From Flavobacterium psychrophilum (GTDB taxonomy: Bacteria > Bacteroidota > Bacteroidia > Flavobacteriales > Flavobacteriaceae), in NCBI GenBank assembly GCA_945878515.1, contig CAMCTL010000028.1, positions 1 through 27,357 of the forward strand: a stretch of 27,357 bases of DNA. Direction: 5' to 3'. The translations under genes were made by a program, and so were the position numbers. A model generated the notes under the pieces. The model ran no database searches, was not told the origin of the DNA, and saw nothing but the letters and a program-made list of their open reading frames with translations. Positions 1 through 7,490 of the stretch are shown one piece after another. How positions within the stretch are numbered: position 1 is the first letter of the stretch; each line of letters begins with the position of its first letter.

Positions 1-447
1 ATTTTCAGTTCGACCCGCATCTTCAGCATAAAATTCTACATCTTCAACAAAGGATTTTGCATAAGAAACGGCATATTTTGCTCGAGCAATAATATCTTCT
101 CTTGTTGTATTTAATTTATGAACAATATGTGAATTTGATGTTCCAATTCCAGTATGAATACGAGGTTTTTTAGCATATTTTAGCGCCTCAGCCGCTACAT
201 CAATATCGTTTTTAACAGCTCTTGTAAGTCCGCAAACAGTAGCGTTTTTTACAATTTTACCTATCTCAGAAACGGATAAAAAATCTCCAGGACTTGAGAC
301 AGGAAAACCAGCTTCGATGATATCAACCCCCATTTCGTCCAATCGTTCTGCAATTAGTAGCTTTTGTTGGGTATCTAATTTACATCCTGGGACCTGTTCA
401 CCGTCTCTTAATGTGGTATCAAAAATTTGGACTTTCTCTCTATTCAT
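1..447 (-). CDS. leuA: 2-isopropylmalate synthase, N-terminal part (cut by window edge)
   Basis: First committed step of leucine biosynthesis: condenses acetyl-CoA with 2-oxoisovalerate in the cytoplasm. The minus strand reads 149 codons from an ATG at 447-445 to the window edge without a stop. The start [20 protein letters not shown] carries the DTTLRDGEQ signature of the HMGL-like/LeuA family (catalytic metal-binding Asp and adjacent Arg), followed by the [10 protein letters not shown] region and the conserved [11 protein letters not shown] segment near residues 113-123. Only the first part of the TIM barrel is inside the window; the C-terminal LeuA dimer domain would lie to the left. Homocitrate or citramalate synthase are the alternatives, but the [10 protein letters not shown] context is typical of LeuA. 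It is transcribed divergently from the 738 gene, with a leader of roughly 165 nt if the -7 box at 619-626 is used. Confidence 0.93.
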   Translation of the reverse strand, partial: MNREKVQIFDTTLRDGEQVPGCKLDTQQKLLIAERLDEMGVDIIEAGFPVSSPGDFLSVSEIGKIVKNATVCGLTRAVKNDIDVAAEALKYAKKPRIHTGIGTSNSHIVHKLNTTREDIIARAKYAVSYAKSFVEDVEFYAEDAGRTEN

Positions 448-737
448 AAGGACATATTTATTGTTTTTTATCTGTCGTATGTAACTAGCATAAATATATT
501 GGTTTTTTATCTCATCGATTAATATTTATTTTGGTATTCGATGATTTTCAGTTGCGACCAATTTTAGGTCATGCTCATTTCATATTCGAAATATTTAATG
601 TAATTTCACATCTTCGAACAAAAGTATATTTCATTTGTTTAAAATAAAATTCATTTTTGGAAATAATACTGTTTATAAGAGTTGCAAATACATTATAAAC
701 TACACAAATACATAAAGTTACAATACTATATTTTACA
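448..737. other. Divergent intergenic region leuA / 514-aa gene
   Basis: 290 bp between divergent starts. It holds the leuA -7 box (619-626), a small inverted repeat GACC/GGTC around 556-570, and a TCATCGA/TCGATGA pair separated by about 19 nt (around 512-545) that could form a hairpin in the leuA leader. No leucine-rich leader peptide was found. No TAnnTTTG box is obvious for the plus-strand gene. Confidence 0.4.
619..626 (-). promoter_or_regulatory. Putative Bacteroidota -7 box for leuA
   Basis: Minus-strand TACTTTTG matches TAnnTTTG. No clear TTG -33 element is seen at the usual spacing. Use of this box would give leuA a long 5' leader. Confidence 0.4.
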
Positions 738-2282
738 ATGGCTAACCATCAAAAAGATTCATTATTTGTTTTAATTAAATCACTTTCAAAGTCTGAAAAA
801 AGACAATTTAAGATTTTCGCTAGTCGTCTTGAAACGAGTTCCAATACTAAATTCATTGAACTATTCAATGTTTTGGACAAATCTGAAACTTATGATGAGA
901 AAATTATATTGAAAAATGACATTATCAAAAAAGCGCAGTTATCCAATCTTAAATCCTATTTATACAAACAAATTTTAGTAAGTATTCGGTTGAATATTCC
1001 AAGCCAAAATATTCGCTATCAATTGAGAGAGCAAATTGATTTTGCAACCATTTTATACAATAAAGGTTTGTATAAACAAAGTTTAAAAATTTTAGACAAA
1101 ACCAAACAACAGGCACTGGAAAACGATGAGAAATATATGGCTTATGAAATCGTAGAATTTGAAAAGCTAATAGAATCGCAATACATCACGCGGAGTATTC
1201 AAGGCCGTGCAGATGAACTGGTTATACAAGCTAAAGAATTGAATTACAGGAACACCATCTCTAGTAAATTATCGAATTTGTCGTTGCAGTTGTATGGTAT
1301 AATGCTAAAAACTGGCTATGTAAAAAGCGATGAAGAATACCAGTATATTGACGACTATTTCAACAAACACATTCCTAAATTTGATGATAAAAAGTTTGGT
1401 TTTCGAGAGCGTTATTGGTTTTATAACGCTAATTTGTGGCGCAGTTTTTTAGTTCAAGACTTCTTGGCTTGTTATAAATTTGCGCACAAATGGGTCACGC
1501 TTTTTTATGACAATAGAAATATGATTTATCTCAATCCTGTGTTTTTTTTGAAAGGGAATCATTATCTTTTGGAGTCACTATTTATGCTGAAATACAAATC
1601 CAATTTCAAGAAATATTTAGAGCTGCTAGAAGAAACCATAATTGACCCACAGTTTCCTGTTAATGATAATATTACTTCTTTGTCTTTCCTATATTTGTAC
1701 AACAATAAACTGAATTATCACATTCTCGAAGGCACTTTTGCTGAAGCTGAATATTTGATTCCAGAGGTTTTAGATAAAATAAATTTACACAACGAGCATC
1801 TTGACGAACATCATGAAATGTTGTTTTACTATAAAATTGCTAGTATTTACTTTGGCAACGAAAAGTACAGTGAATCTGTGTTTTATCTCGAAAAAATTAT
1901 CAATAACAAAAACTTGTATGTTCGAGAAGATTTGGCGTGTTTCGCCAGATTGTTGTGTTTGATTGCGCATTACGAATCTGGAAAAGATTTTAACTTAGAA
2001 AATCAGTTGGTGAGCACTTATAAATTTCTAATAAAAATGAATGATTTACATGAAGTTCAAAAGGAAATCATTCGGTTTTTGAAAAAATTAAGCACCATAT
2101 ATCCAAGCGACATTAAAAAGGAATTTATAAAAGTAAAAGAGCGGTTCGTTGAATTAGAAAAAAGCACTTACGAAAAAAGGGCTTTCCTTTACCTCGACAT
2201 CATTTCTTGGCTAGAAAGCAAAATCGAAAATCGAAAAATTAGCGATATTATTAAGGAAAAAGCGAAGTTGAGTAATCGATAA
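738..2282 (+). CDS. Conserved hypothetical helical-repeat protein, 514 aa
   Basis: I do not recognise a named family. The protein has no signal peptide or membrane segment, is rich in Leu, Lys, Glu, Tyr and Asn, and looks almost entirely alpha-helical. Segments such as residues 106-150 (an NKGLYKQSLKILDK pattern) and 365-395 (ASIYFGNEKYSESVFYLEKI) have the small/large residue spacing of TPR-like helix pairs, so a cytoplasmic scaffold role is possible. The N-terminal 70 residues (SLSKSEKRQFKIFASR) form a separate charged helical segment. The ATG at 738 has no in-frame upstream alternative. It diverges from leuA; I recall proteins of this kind being conserved in Flavobacteriaceae, but position next to leuA says little about function. 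Confidence 0.75.
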   Translation: MANHQKDSLFVLIKSLSKSEKRQFKIFASRLETSSNTKFIELFNVLDKSETYDEKIILKNDIIKKAQLSNLKSYLYKQILVSIRLNIPSQNIRYQLREQIDFATILYNKGLYKQSLKILDKTKQQALENDEKYMAYEIVEFEKLIESQYITRSIQGRADELVIQAKELNYRNTISSKLSNLSLQLYGIMLKTGYVKSDEEYQYIDDYFNKHIPKFDDKKFGFRERYWFYNANLWRSFLVQDFLACYKFAHKWVTLFYDNRNMIYLNPVFFLKGNHYLLESLFMLKYKSNFKKYLELLEETIIDPQFPVNDNITSLSFLYLYNNKLNYHILEGTFAEAEYLIPEVLDKINLHNEHLDEHHEMLFYYKIASIYFGNEKYSESVFYLEKIINNKNLYVREDLACFARLLCLIAHYESGKDFNLENQLVSTYKFLIKMNDLHEVQKEIIRFLKKLSTIYPSDIKKEFIKVKERFVELEKSTYEKRAFLYLDIISWLESKIENRKISDIIKEKAKLSNR

Positions 2283-2341
2283 GGTCTATTTGAAAATCAT
2301 CAAAATCATTGATACCAGTATTTCTTTAAATATAAAATAAA

Positions 2342-2566
2342 TTATTCTCCTTCAGGGTTTATCTTTTGAAAGAGTTGATTGAGTAGTACTTGGTATTTAC
2401 TGATTTCAATCAAGTCTTCATCAAGGTCGGAATGGTCCAATAAATTATCTAGTTTTTCACTGATTTCCAATAATTTATTGTTCGCTGATTTATGGTCTTT
2501 AACCACCATCAAATCAATAATTTCTTGAACACCATTTTTTAATTCCTCAAATTGACTATTTTTCAT
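2342..2566 (-). CDS. Small acidic helical hypothetical protein, 74 aa
   Basis: Unrecognised. 74 residues, acidic (many Asp/Glu), predicted helical with heptad-like Leu/Ile spacing over residues 10-70, so it may form a coiled coil or small helical bundle. No signal peptide. It is the last gene of an apparent minus-strand operon: the 41-aa ORF ends at 2596, 29 bp upstream of this ATG at 2566. The neighbouring 41-aa product is strongly basic, so the two might interact, but this is only charge-based inference. Confidence 0.65.
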   Translation of the reverse strand: MKNSQFEELKNGVQEIIDLMVVKDHKSANNKLLEISEKLDNLLDHSDLDEDLIEISKYQVLLNQLFQKINPEGE

Positions 2567-2595
2567 AATTAAATATTTTCGTCAGTTTTATTTTC

Positions 2596-2721
2596 ATTAA
2601 ATTTTTTCACGATTAGCTTTAATTTTTCTTTGCGTAAAACTTTGGCAGCCTTTACTTTGTCTTGCTCTTTGTGCAACTTATCATTATGAATCTTGATGTT
2701 CCTTTCGTTGTTTCTTCCCAT
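2596..2721 (-). CDS. Very small basic protein, 41 aa, translationally coupled
   Basis: Short ORF reading MGRNNERNIKIHNDKLHKEQ, then a Lys-rich tail ending KKF. About 40% of residues are Lys or Arg, suggesting RNA, ribosome or nucleic-acid binding, or binding to an acidic partner. Its ATG overlaps the stop of the 180-aa gene in the arrangement TAATG (2723-2719), the classic geometry for translational coupling, which is the main reason to believe it is real. I recall similar short basic proteins in Flavobacteriaceae but cannot name a family. Function unknown. Confidence 0.6.
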
Positions 2722-3263
2722 TATAATGCTCTTTTTATTTCGTCTATAGTTTTATTTGTAAAAATCATTTGGTCAATTACAGTTTTTCTTAAAACATCCA
2801 AATCATAATAATCATAATATTTTGCCCAAGAAGTCAGCGCCAATAAATTCCTGATTTGTTTGATTTTTTTTGCTGTTTCAAAACTTGTTCTTAATATGGG
2901 TTTCAGGTCGAAATTCGGATTATTCTTATGCTGATAATGGACGGTTTTCGTATTGTAATCAACTTCTAAATAATACAATTCTTCCTCTGAATTATCGGGA
3001 TAAAAGGAATTCCATGTGGCAAAACCTACTTTAAATTTCGAGTTGGTTTGCGGTTCCATAGGTTCTAATCTCCATTTACTATTTGCTAATCTTCCCCAAT
3101 GATTGGAAAGCCGGTACATTCCTTCCTCGGCATAAAAATATTTACTTCCCGATTTGCTTTCATATTGCATTTTCAAATTTTTGATCTGATCTGGAAACAC
3201 TTCTTGAAAAACACAAAAAGTATTTTTGAAAGAATTGGGACTCGGACGAAATATTTGCTCCAT
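2721..3263 (-). CDS. Conserved hypothetical protein, 180 aa
   Basis: Unrecognised soluble protein without signal peptide, rich in aromatic residues (YRLSNHWGRLANSKWRL near residues 50-65; SWAKYYDYYD near 145-155). The N-terminal two thirds look like a beta-rich domain, the C-terminal third helical (KKIKQIRNLLAL, then VIDQMIFTNKTIDEIKRAL). First gene of the three-gene minus operon (180 aa, 41 aa, 74 aa). A TATCTTTG -7 box at 3275-3268 lies only about 5 nt upstream of the ATG, so the message would be leaderless or nearly so, or another promoter is used. Divergent from the 81-aa gene at 3354. Confidence 0.75.
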   Translation of the reverse strand: MEQIFRPSPNSFKNTFCVFQEVFPDQIKNLKMQYESKSGSKYFYAEEGMYRLSNHWGRLANSKWRLEPMEPQTNSKFKVGFATWNSFYPDNSEEELYYLEVDYNTKTVHYQHKNNPNFDLKPILRTSFETAKKIKQIRNLLALTSWAKYYDYYDLDVLRKTVIDQMIFTNKTIDEIKRAL

Positions 3264-3317
3264 GGTACAAAGATAAACAGAAAGTGCAACAACTTAATAA
3301 GACAAAAAATAATTGAC

Positions 3318-3325
3318 TAAATTTG
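3318..3325 (+). promoter_or_regulatory. Putative -7 box upstream of the 81-aa gene
   Basis: TAAATTTG fits TAnnTTTG and lies 28 nt before the ATG at 3354. No TTG is seen at the usual -33 spacing. Confidence 0.4.
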
Positions 3326-3353
3326 CCAAATAAATTTTCTAAAACTATTAATT

Positions 3354-3599
3354 ATGACCAAGTCTTCCCAAGAAAAAATGCTACAAAAAGGAGTTTATAC
3401 CGGAATAATGGAACAAGACGAAAATAACAATTTCTTTTGTGGCGAGTATTTATTGGATTATAAAATGGCAATGGCTAATCATCAACTAGGTGATTTAATT
3501 ACCATTAAGTCGGTTATTGAAAATCCAAGCGATATCAATTACAATAAATACCCAAAAAAGTCAAAAAACTTCGACAAAGCGAATAATAAGCCGCAATAA
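3354..3599 (+). CDS. Small hypothetical protein, 81 aa
   Basis: Unrecognised. Begins MTKSSQEKMLQKGVYTGIME and contains NNNFFCGEYLLDYKMA; the tail is lysine- and asparagine-rich (KYPKKSKNFDKANNKPQ) and probably disordered. No signal peptide or membrane segment. It stands alone between a divergent operon on the left and the J-domain gene on the right, which has its own promoter at 3635-3663. A good -7 box precedes it and the ORF is intact, supporting a real gene. Function unknown. Confidence 0.6.
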   Translation: MTKSSQEKMLQKGVYTGIMEQDENNNFFCGEYLLDYKMAMANHQLGDLITIKSVIENPSDINYNKYPKKSKNFDKANNKPQ

Positions 3600-3634
3600 T
3601 AAATGCTTTTGTCTGTTTTTTTAAAAGCCAAAAA

Positions 3635-3663
3635 TTGAAAACTTAAAAAAAAGTGTACCTTTG
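3635..3663 (+). promoter_or_regulatory. Promoter for the J-domain/KTSC gene
   Basis: TTG at 3635-3637, an 18-nt spacer, then TACCTTTG (TAnnTTTG) at 3656-3663. Both elements and spacing match the Bacteroidota housekeeping pattern. Confidence 0.6.
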
Positions 3664-3731
3664 CAAAAAATTGTTAATTTTGAAACTTAATAATACTAGC
3701 TTCATATTGAAAGACAATAAGTTATACTTTT

Positions 3732-4172
3732 ATGAAAAAAATAGTTGAATACAGAAAGCTACTCAATGTAGAAAAAACAGTAGAATTAAAAGATTTAAAA
3801 ACCATTTATCGCAATGCGATGAAAGATGCACATCCAGATAAATTTCAAGGTGATGAAGAAGGTTTGAAAGCTGCTGAAGAAAACAGTAAAAAAATCATTG
3901 AAGCTTACCATTTTTTAGTGAGCATTAATCCTGAAACAATAAAAGCAAACTTGCCGGAATACACAGAAACCATCTCAACTTCAACCATTACAGATTACAA
4001 ATTTGTCGAAGGTAGGTTGATTATTAATTTTTCTAATGGAAGTGTATATGAGTATATAAGTGTTCCTAAAGCCACTTATGTAAAAATGGTTAACGCTGAT
4101 TCGCCTAGTAGATTCGCAAAAAGACATATTTTGAACGCTTTTACTTGGAGAAAAACCACCAATCAAGATTAA
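3732..4172 (+). CDS. J-domain protein fused to a KTSC domain
   Basis: 146-aa cytoplasmic protein. Residues 1-65 are a J domain: a helix II-like segment, the invariant HPD at residues 34-36 (in MKDAHPDKFQ), then a lysine-rich helix (AAEENSKKIIEAYHFLV). J domains stimulate the ATPase of Hsp70/DnaK. Residues about 82-142 (from STSTITDYKFVEGRLIINFS to FAKRHILNAFTWRK) match the KTSC domain, a small beta-rich domain of unknown role often linked to nucleic-acid-related proteins; the name-giving residues are only partly kept here (STST at the start). No zinc finger or DnaJ C-terminal domain, so this is a class C J-protein. It probably recruits DnaK to a specific client recognised by the KTSC part. 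Own promoter upstream, strong terminator downstream: a single-gene unit. Confidence 0.85.
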   Translation: MKKIVEYRKLLNVEKTVELKDLKTIYRNAMKDAHPDKFQGDEEGLKAAEENSKKIIEAYHFLVSINPETIKANLPEYTETISTSTITDYKFVEGRLIINFSNGSVYEYISVPKATYVKMVNADSPSRFAKRHILNAFTWRKTTNQD

Positions 4173-4194
4173 ATCGTTTTTTCAATAAATTTTT

Positions 4195-4220
4195 AAAACA
4201 CTCCTTTTTGGGGTGTTTTT
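4195..4220 (+). terminator. Rho-independent terminator after the J-domain gene
   Basis: AAAACACTCC / GGGGTGTTTT form a 10-bp stem (one T-G pair) with a TTTTT loop; the T-run is on the plus strand. Confidence 0.8.
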
Positions 4221-4341
4221 GCTTTTTAACTGAAAAATTTAATTTAATACAATTAAACATTACCAAAATTGCAATTATTTTAAGATATTCTTAAACTCAC
4301 AATACTTGTTATTTATAACAAAAATTTAAGTCTTTATTTTA

Positions 4342-4370
4342 TTGATGTTTTAGAAAATTAAATACTTTTG
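4342..4370 (+). promoter_or_regulatory. Promoter of the DUF4369/thioredoxin gene
   Basis: TTG at 4342-4344, 18-nt spacer, TACTTTTG at 4363-4370, ATG at 4399. Confidence 0.55.
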
Positions 4371-4398
4371 CAAACTTAAAACATCTAATTAAGTTCAA

Positions 4399-5568
4399 AT
4401 GAAAAAATTAATTTTATTATTGTCAGCTACAGTATTTATTGTTTCATGTAGCAAAACAGAATACACTATAACTGGAACAGCAACAGGAATTGAAAACGGA
4501 AAAACAGTCATTTTGGAAAAGCAAGATGAAGCAGGAATGGGATTAGTGCCAGTGGATACTGTAAAGGTAGAGAACGGAAAATTCACAATGACAGGAAAAG
4601 CATTAGAGCCATCTTTTCACATGTTGCAAGTTGAAGGTGTTAATGGAAAAGTACCGTTCATTTTAGAAAATGGTGATTTAAATATCGAAATTAACAAAGA
4701 TAGTATAGCAAAATCAAAAATTTCAGGAACTTACAATAATGATGAATTTGTAAAGTTCAATGAGGAATTAATGGCTATTCAAAAAGGGTTAATGAGTTTT
4801 CAAAAGAAAAATACTCCAGTGATGACTCAAGCTCAACAAACTAATGATACTGCAACCATTAATAAATTGATGAAAGAATACAGTGCTATTCAAGAAACTG
4901 TAAATACAGAATCTAAAAAGAAATACAGCACTTATGCAGAAACTCATCCAAAATCATTTATTACTGTTCTTATTTTGAAAGGAATGGCAAATGATCCAAC
5001 AGCTGATATAAAAAATATAGAAAAAATTTATGCTAGTCTTGAAGAAACTTTAAAAAAGACTAAACCAGGAACAGAAGTTGATAAAAAAATCAAAGAAATA
5101 AAAAATCCTTCTGTTGGAGCTGGTGCAGCACCACAGACTCAAGCGCCTACAAGCGCAAAATGAAGTTCAGATTTTTCAGCGCCCAATCCTCAAGGAAAAA
5201 AAGTTAGTCTGAAAGAAAGTTTAGGAAAAATTACAATTGTCGATTTTTGGGCTTCTTGGTGCGGTCCATGCCGAATTGAAAATTCTAATATAGTAGCTTT
5301 GTATAAAGAGTTTCATACTAAAGGGCTCAATATTATTGGAGTTTCTTTAGATAAAGAAGCTTCCAAATGGAAAGAAGCCATTGCAAAAGATAATTTGACT
5401 TGGACACAAGTTTCAAATTTAAAACATTGGCAGGAACCTATAGCAATTCAATATGAAGTTGAGTCAATTCCAGCAACATTTATTCTTGATGCTTCTGGAA
5501 ATCTAATTGCTAAAAATCTAAGAGGTCAAGAACTTAGAGCAAAAATTGCAACACTTTTGATAAAATAG
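4399..5568 (+). pseudogene. DUF4369-thioredoxin (TlpA-like) lipoprotein, interrupted by an in-frame TGA
   Basis: One reading frame runs from the ATG at 4399 to the TAG at 5566-5568, broken only by TGA at 5161-5163 (codon 255). The N-terminal part has a lipoprotein signal with Cys17 in the lipobox (FIVSC), a DUF4369 beta domain (about 22-125), a helical segment (130-235) and an Ala/Pro/Thr-rich linker. After the stop the same frame gives SSDFSAPNPQGKKVSLKESL, then the redoxin active site WASWCGPCR (Cys288 and Cys291) and the cis-Pro region SIPATFIL. Intact relatives are periplasm-facing disulfide reductases. Upstream of DFSAP relatives usually have a Gly, so GGA to TGA is the simplest lesion. 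If the stop is real, an anchored DUF4369 protein without its catalytic domain is made; an internal ATG at 5299 would give an unexported fragment lacking the CxxC. Sequencing error is possible. Confidence 0.85.
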
Positions 5569-5588
5569 TTATAATTTAATTCGAATAA

Positions 5589-5616
5589 AGAATCTCCCTA
5601 GTGGAGATTTTTTTTG
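5589..5616 (+). terminator. Terminator after the TlpA-like gene
   Basis: AATCTCC / GGAGATT, loop CTAGT, followed by a T-run at 5610-5616. Confidence 0.8.
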
Positions 5617-5673
5617 TTTTACACTATCATCCAACAAATTAAAAAATGAATAAAAATTAAGTTCAAATAACAT

Positions 5674-5703
5674 TTGAAAACTTAAAAACAGTTACTATAT
5701 TTG
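5674..5703 (+). promoter_or_regulatory. Promoter of tRNA-Tyr
   Basis: TTG at 5674-5676, 19-nt spacer, TATATTTG at 5696-5703, 28 nt before the mature tRNA 5' end. Confidence 0.6.
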
Positions 5704-5731
5704 CACGCGAATAAAAAACCCAAATATTCCT

Positions 5732-5812
5732 GGGGAGATACTCAAGCGGCCAACGAGGGCAGACTGTAAATCTGCTGTGTGAACTTCGCAGGTTCGAATC
5801 CTGCTCTCCCCA
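5732..5812 (+). tRNA. tRNA-Tyr (GTA anticodon)
   Basis: Acceptor stem GGGGAGA (5732-5738) pairs with TCTCCCC (5805-5811); discriminator A at 5812. The anticodon arm GCAGA / TCTGC (5759-5763, 5771-5775) holds the loop CTGTAAA with anticodon GTA at 5766-5768. A long variable arm precedes the T arm GCAGGTTCGAATCCTGC, as expected for class II tRNA-Tyr. CCA is not encoded. Confidence 0.96.
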
Positions 5813-5916
5813 CAAACTTTTAAATAAGAAATTATCCGAAAGTTTACTTTCGAGTAATTTTGTTTTAAAGGTTTGAGTAAGGATCCGCCATACAGGATCA
5901 CGGAGAGAAACGGAGT

Positions 5917-5936
5917 AATCCTGCTCTCCCCACAAA
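5917..5936 (+). repeat. Direct repeat of the tRNA-Tyr 3' end
   Basis: AATCCTGCTCTCCCCACAAA occurs at 5797-5816 (T-arm and acceptor 3' side of tRNA-Tyr plus flank) and again, identically, at 5917-5936. The second copy lacks the rest of a tRNA. Such 3'-end duplications are typical of att sites left by integrases using tRNA genes, or of a decayed tandem tRNA. Confidence 0.8.
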
Positions 5937-5967
5937 AAAAGTCCTGAAAATTTCAGGACTTTTTTTA
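5934..5967. terminator. Bidirectional terminator between tRNA-Tyr and the SIMPL gene
   Basis: GTCCTGAAA / TTTCAGGAC perfect inverted repeat (5941-5959) flanked by an A-run on the left and a T-run on the right, so it can serve the tRNA (plus) and the SIMPL gene (minus). Confidence 0.8.
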
Positions 5968-5985
5968 TTTATCAAATGATCTTGC

Positions 5986-6678
5986 TTATTCTAAAGCAAA
6001 ACTCACGCTTACATTTGTAATAATTTCAATTTCGCCAATGGCCAAAGTTTCTTTAGGTGCTGATTCCATTTGATCCATAGCCATCGTCTTCATAGCATAC
6101 AATCTTGGTTGTGGAATATAAGATTGAGAATTATCCGAAATTACTATCGCTTTCCCTACTTTTTGTCCTAAAACAGAAACAAAATCTTCAGCTTTTGATT
6201 TTGCGTCCTTTATGGCTAATTTTCGTGCATCGGATTGCAATTGAACCATTTTAGAAGATTTGAACTCCACGTTATCAATTCGATTGATTCCTTCGTTAAC
6301 CAATCCTTCCATTAAAGTATCGTATTTTGACAAATCTTTCAATAAAATCTGCAGCGTTTGCGTTGCAACATAATTATATTTCTTTTTTTCATAATCATAA
6401 TTTGGATTTAAAGAAATGCGTTGCGTTTGAAAATCCTCTGATGCAACATTAGATTTCTTGATAAATTTTAAAATGGCATCCATTTTTTTATCATTTTCCA
6501 GCTTTACTTCGGCGGCTTTGATTCCTTTCGTTTCAATCGAAATTGAAATTAACACTTGATCTGGAGCCACTTTTACTTTTCCTTCGCCAGAAACATTAAT
6601 CATTGGAACTGGTTTTTGATCCTGCGAATACGAATTTGCCATAAATACTAGGGCAAGAATTAGAATTACTTTTTTCAT
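5986..6678 (-). CDS. SIMPL-domain (DUF541) secreted protein
   Basis: 230 aa. Signal peptide of about 18 residues (MKKVILILALVFMANSYS), no lipobox Cys, so probably periplasmic. The remainder fits the SIMPL/DUF541 family: INVSGEGKVKVAPDQVLISI near residues 27-46, NDKKMDAILKFIKKSNVA, then TQRISLNPNY, and the closing strand with EIEIITNVSVSFALE. Family members such as E. coli YggE and BP26 of Brucella form periplasmic assemblies linked to envelope or oxidative stress; the exact biochemical role is unknown. A TATATTTG box (6721-6714, minus) lies about 36 nt upstream, and the terminator at 5934-5967 follows. Its promoter sits just past the rhomboid gene's stop, so the two may be transcribed separately. 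Confidence 0.9.
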   Translation of the reverse strand: MKKVILILALVFMANSYSQDQKPVPMINVSGEGKVKVAPDQVLISISIETKGIKAAEVKLENDKKMDAILKFIKKSNVASEDFQTQRISLNPNYDYEKKKYNYVATQTLQILLKDLSKYDTLMEGLVNEGINRIDNVEFKSSKMVQLQSDARKLAIKDAKSKAEDFVSVLGQKVGKAIVISDNSQSYIPQPRLYAMKTMAMDQMESAPKETLAIGEIEIITNVSVSFALE

Positions 6679-6713
6679 TTTTGTTAAATTTTATTTGTTT
6701 TAGAATCCTTTTC

Positions 6714-6721
6714 CAAATATA
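6714..6721 (-). promoter_or_regulatory. Putative -7 box of the SIMPL gene
   Basis: Minus-strand TATATTTG, 36 nt before the ATG at 6678. Confidence 0.4.
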
Positions 6722-6728
6722 ATGCCAA

Positions 6729-7367
6729 TTATAATTTCCCCATTTTAGACATAACAAAAAGGATAATAATTGGAATGGCTAAAAGCACTACCATAAAAGT
6801 ATTTTCTGTAAGCATTATTGGTTCTTTGACAATGGTAATTAAGTAGCCACCAATTGCGCCACCAAAATGAGCTGTATGACCGATATTGTCGTTTTTGGCT
6901 TTCATTCCATAAATAGAATACAACAAATAGCCAATACCAAAAAGATAGGCAGGAATCGGAATTATATAAAACAAACCCAACATCATATCCGGTTGAATCA
7001 AAATGGCCGAATAAATGATACCGGTTACCGCACCTGATGCTCCAATTGCGGTGTAACTATAATCATTTTTGTGCATTAACAAAGTGAACAAACTTCCAAA
7101 GATCAAACTAAACATGTAAATCAAAACAAAGGAAAATTCGCCAAAATAATTAATAACCACAGGCGCAAACATATAAAGTGTGAACATATTAAAAAATAAA
7201 TGTCCCAAATCAGCGTGCAAAAACCCTGAAGAAATCATTCGGATTTGCTCGCCGGATTGAATGTTTCCGATATGAAATTGAAATTTTCTAAAAAATAATG
7301 AATCGTTAAATCCCTTATAACTGAATAAAACAGTAGCGAGCATAATTGCAATTAAGGTAATGTCCAT
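6729..7367 (-). CDS. Rhomboid-family intramembrane serine protease
   Basis: 212-aa polytopic inner-membrane protein with about six hydrophobic segments and little else, the bacterial rhomboid core. Rhomboids cleave transmembrane helices of client proteins with a Ser-His dyad. Visible residues: HADLGHLFFN (His56 and Asn60, corresponding to the first catalytic-site helix of GlpG), the serine motif GASGAVTG with Ser111, and GHTAHFGGAIGG with the catalytic His167 and the Gly-zipper behind it. All key residues are present, so it should be an active protease. The substrate cannot be inferred. The stop at 6729 is 50 bp from the SIMPL start. No good -7 box was found upstream. Confidence 0.93.
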   Translation of the reverse strand: MDITLIAIMLATVLFSYKGFNDSLFFRKFQFHIGNIQSGEQIRMISSGFLHADLGHLFFNMFTLYMFAPVVINYFGEFSFVLIYMFSLIFGSLFTLLMHKNDYSYTAIGASGAVTGIIYSAILIQPDMMLGLFYIIPIPAYLFGIGYLLYSIYGMKAKNDNIGHTAHFGGAIGGYLITIVKEPIMLTENTFMVVLLAIPIIILFVMSKMGKL

Positions 7368-7465
7368 AAATATTGTGCTTGTTTTTTATGAGGTAAATTT
7401 AGAAAATAATTTCGGTTAAAAATCCATCGAGCGTTTTTACTAACTGTAAAAAGATTAATTTAAAT

Positions 7466-7473
7466 TATATTTG
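7466..7473 (+). promoter_or_regulatory. -7 box of the acyltransferase gene
   Basis: TATATTTG, 17 nt before the ATG at 7491; no TTG at -33. Confidence 0.45.
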
Positions 7474-7490
7474 TAAAAAATAACTATCGA

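Noticed and set aside
5663..5935. Overlapping ORFs on the minus strand across the tRNA-Tyr region
   Set aside because: They read through a clear tRNA gene and its repeat; a spurious tRNA-antisense protein.
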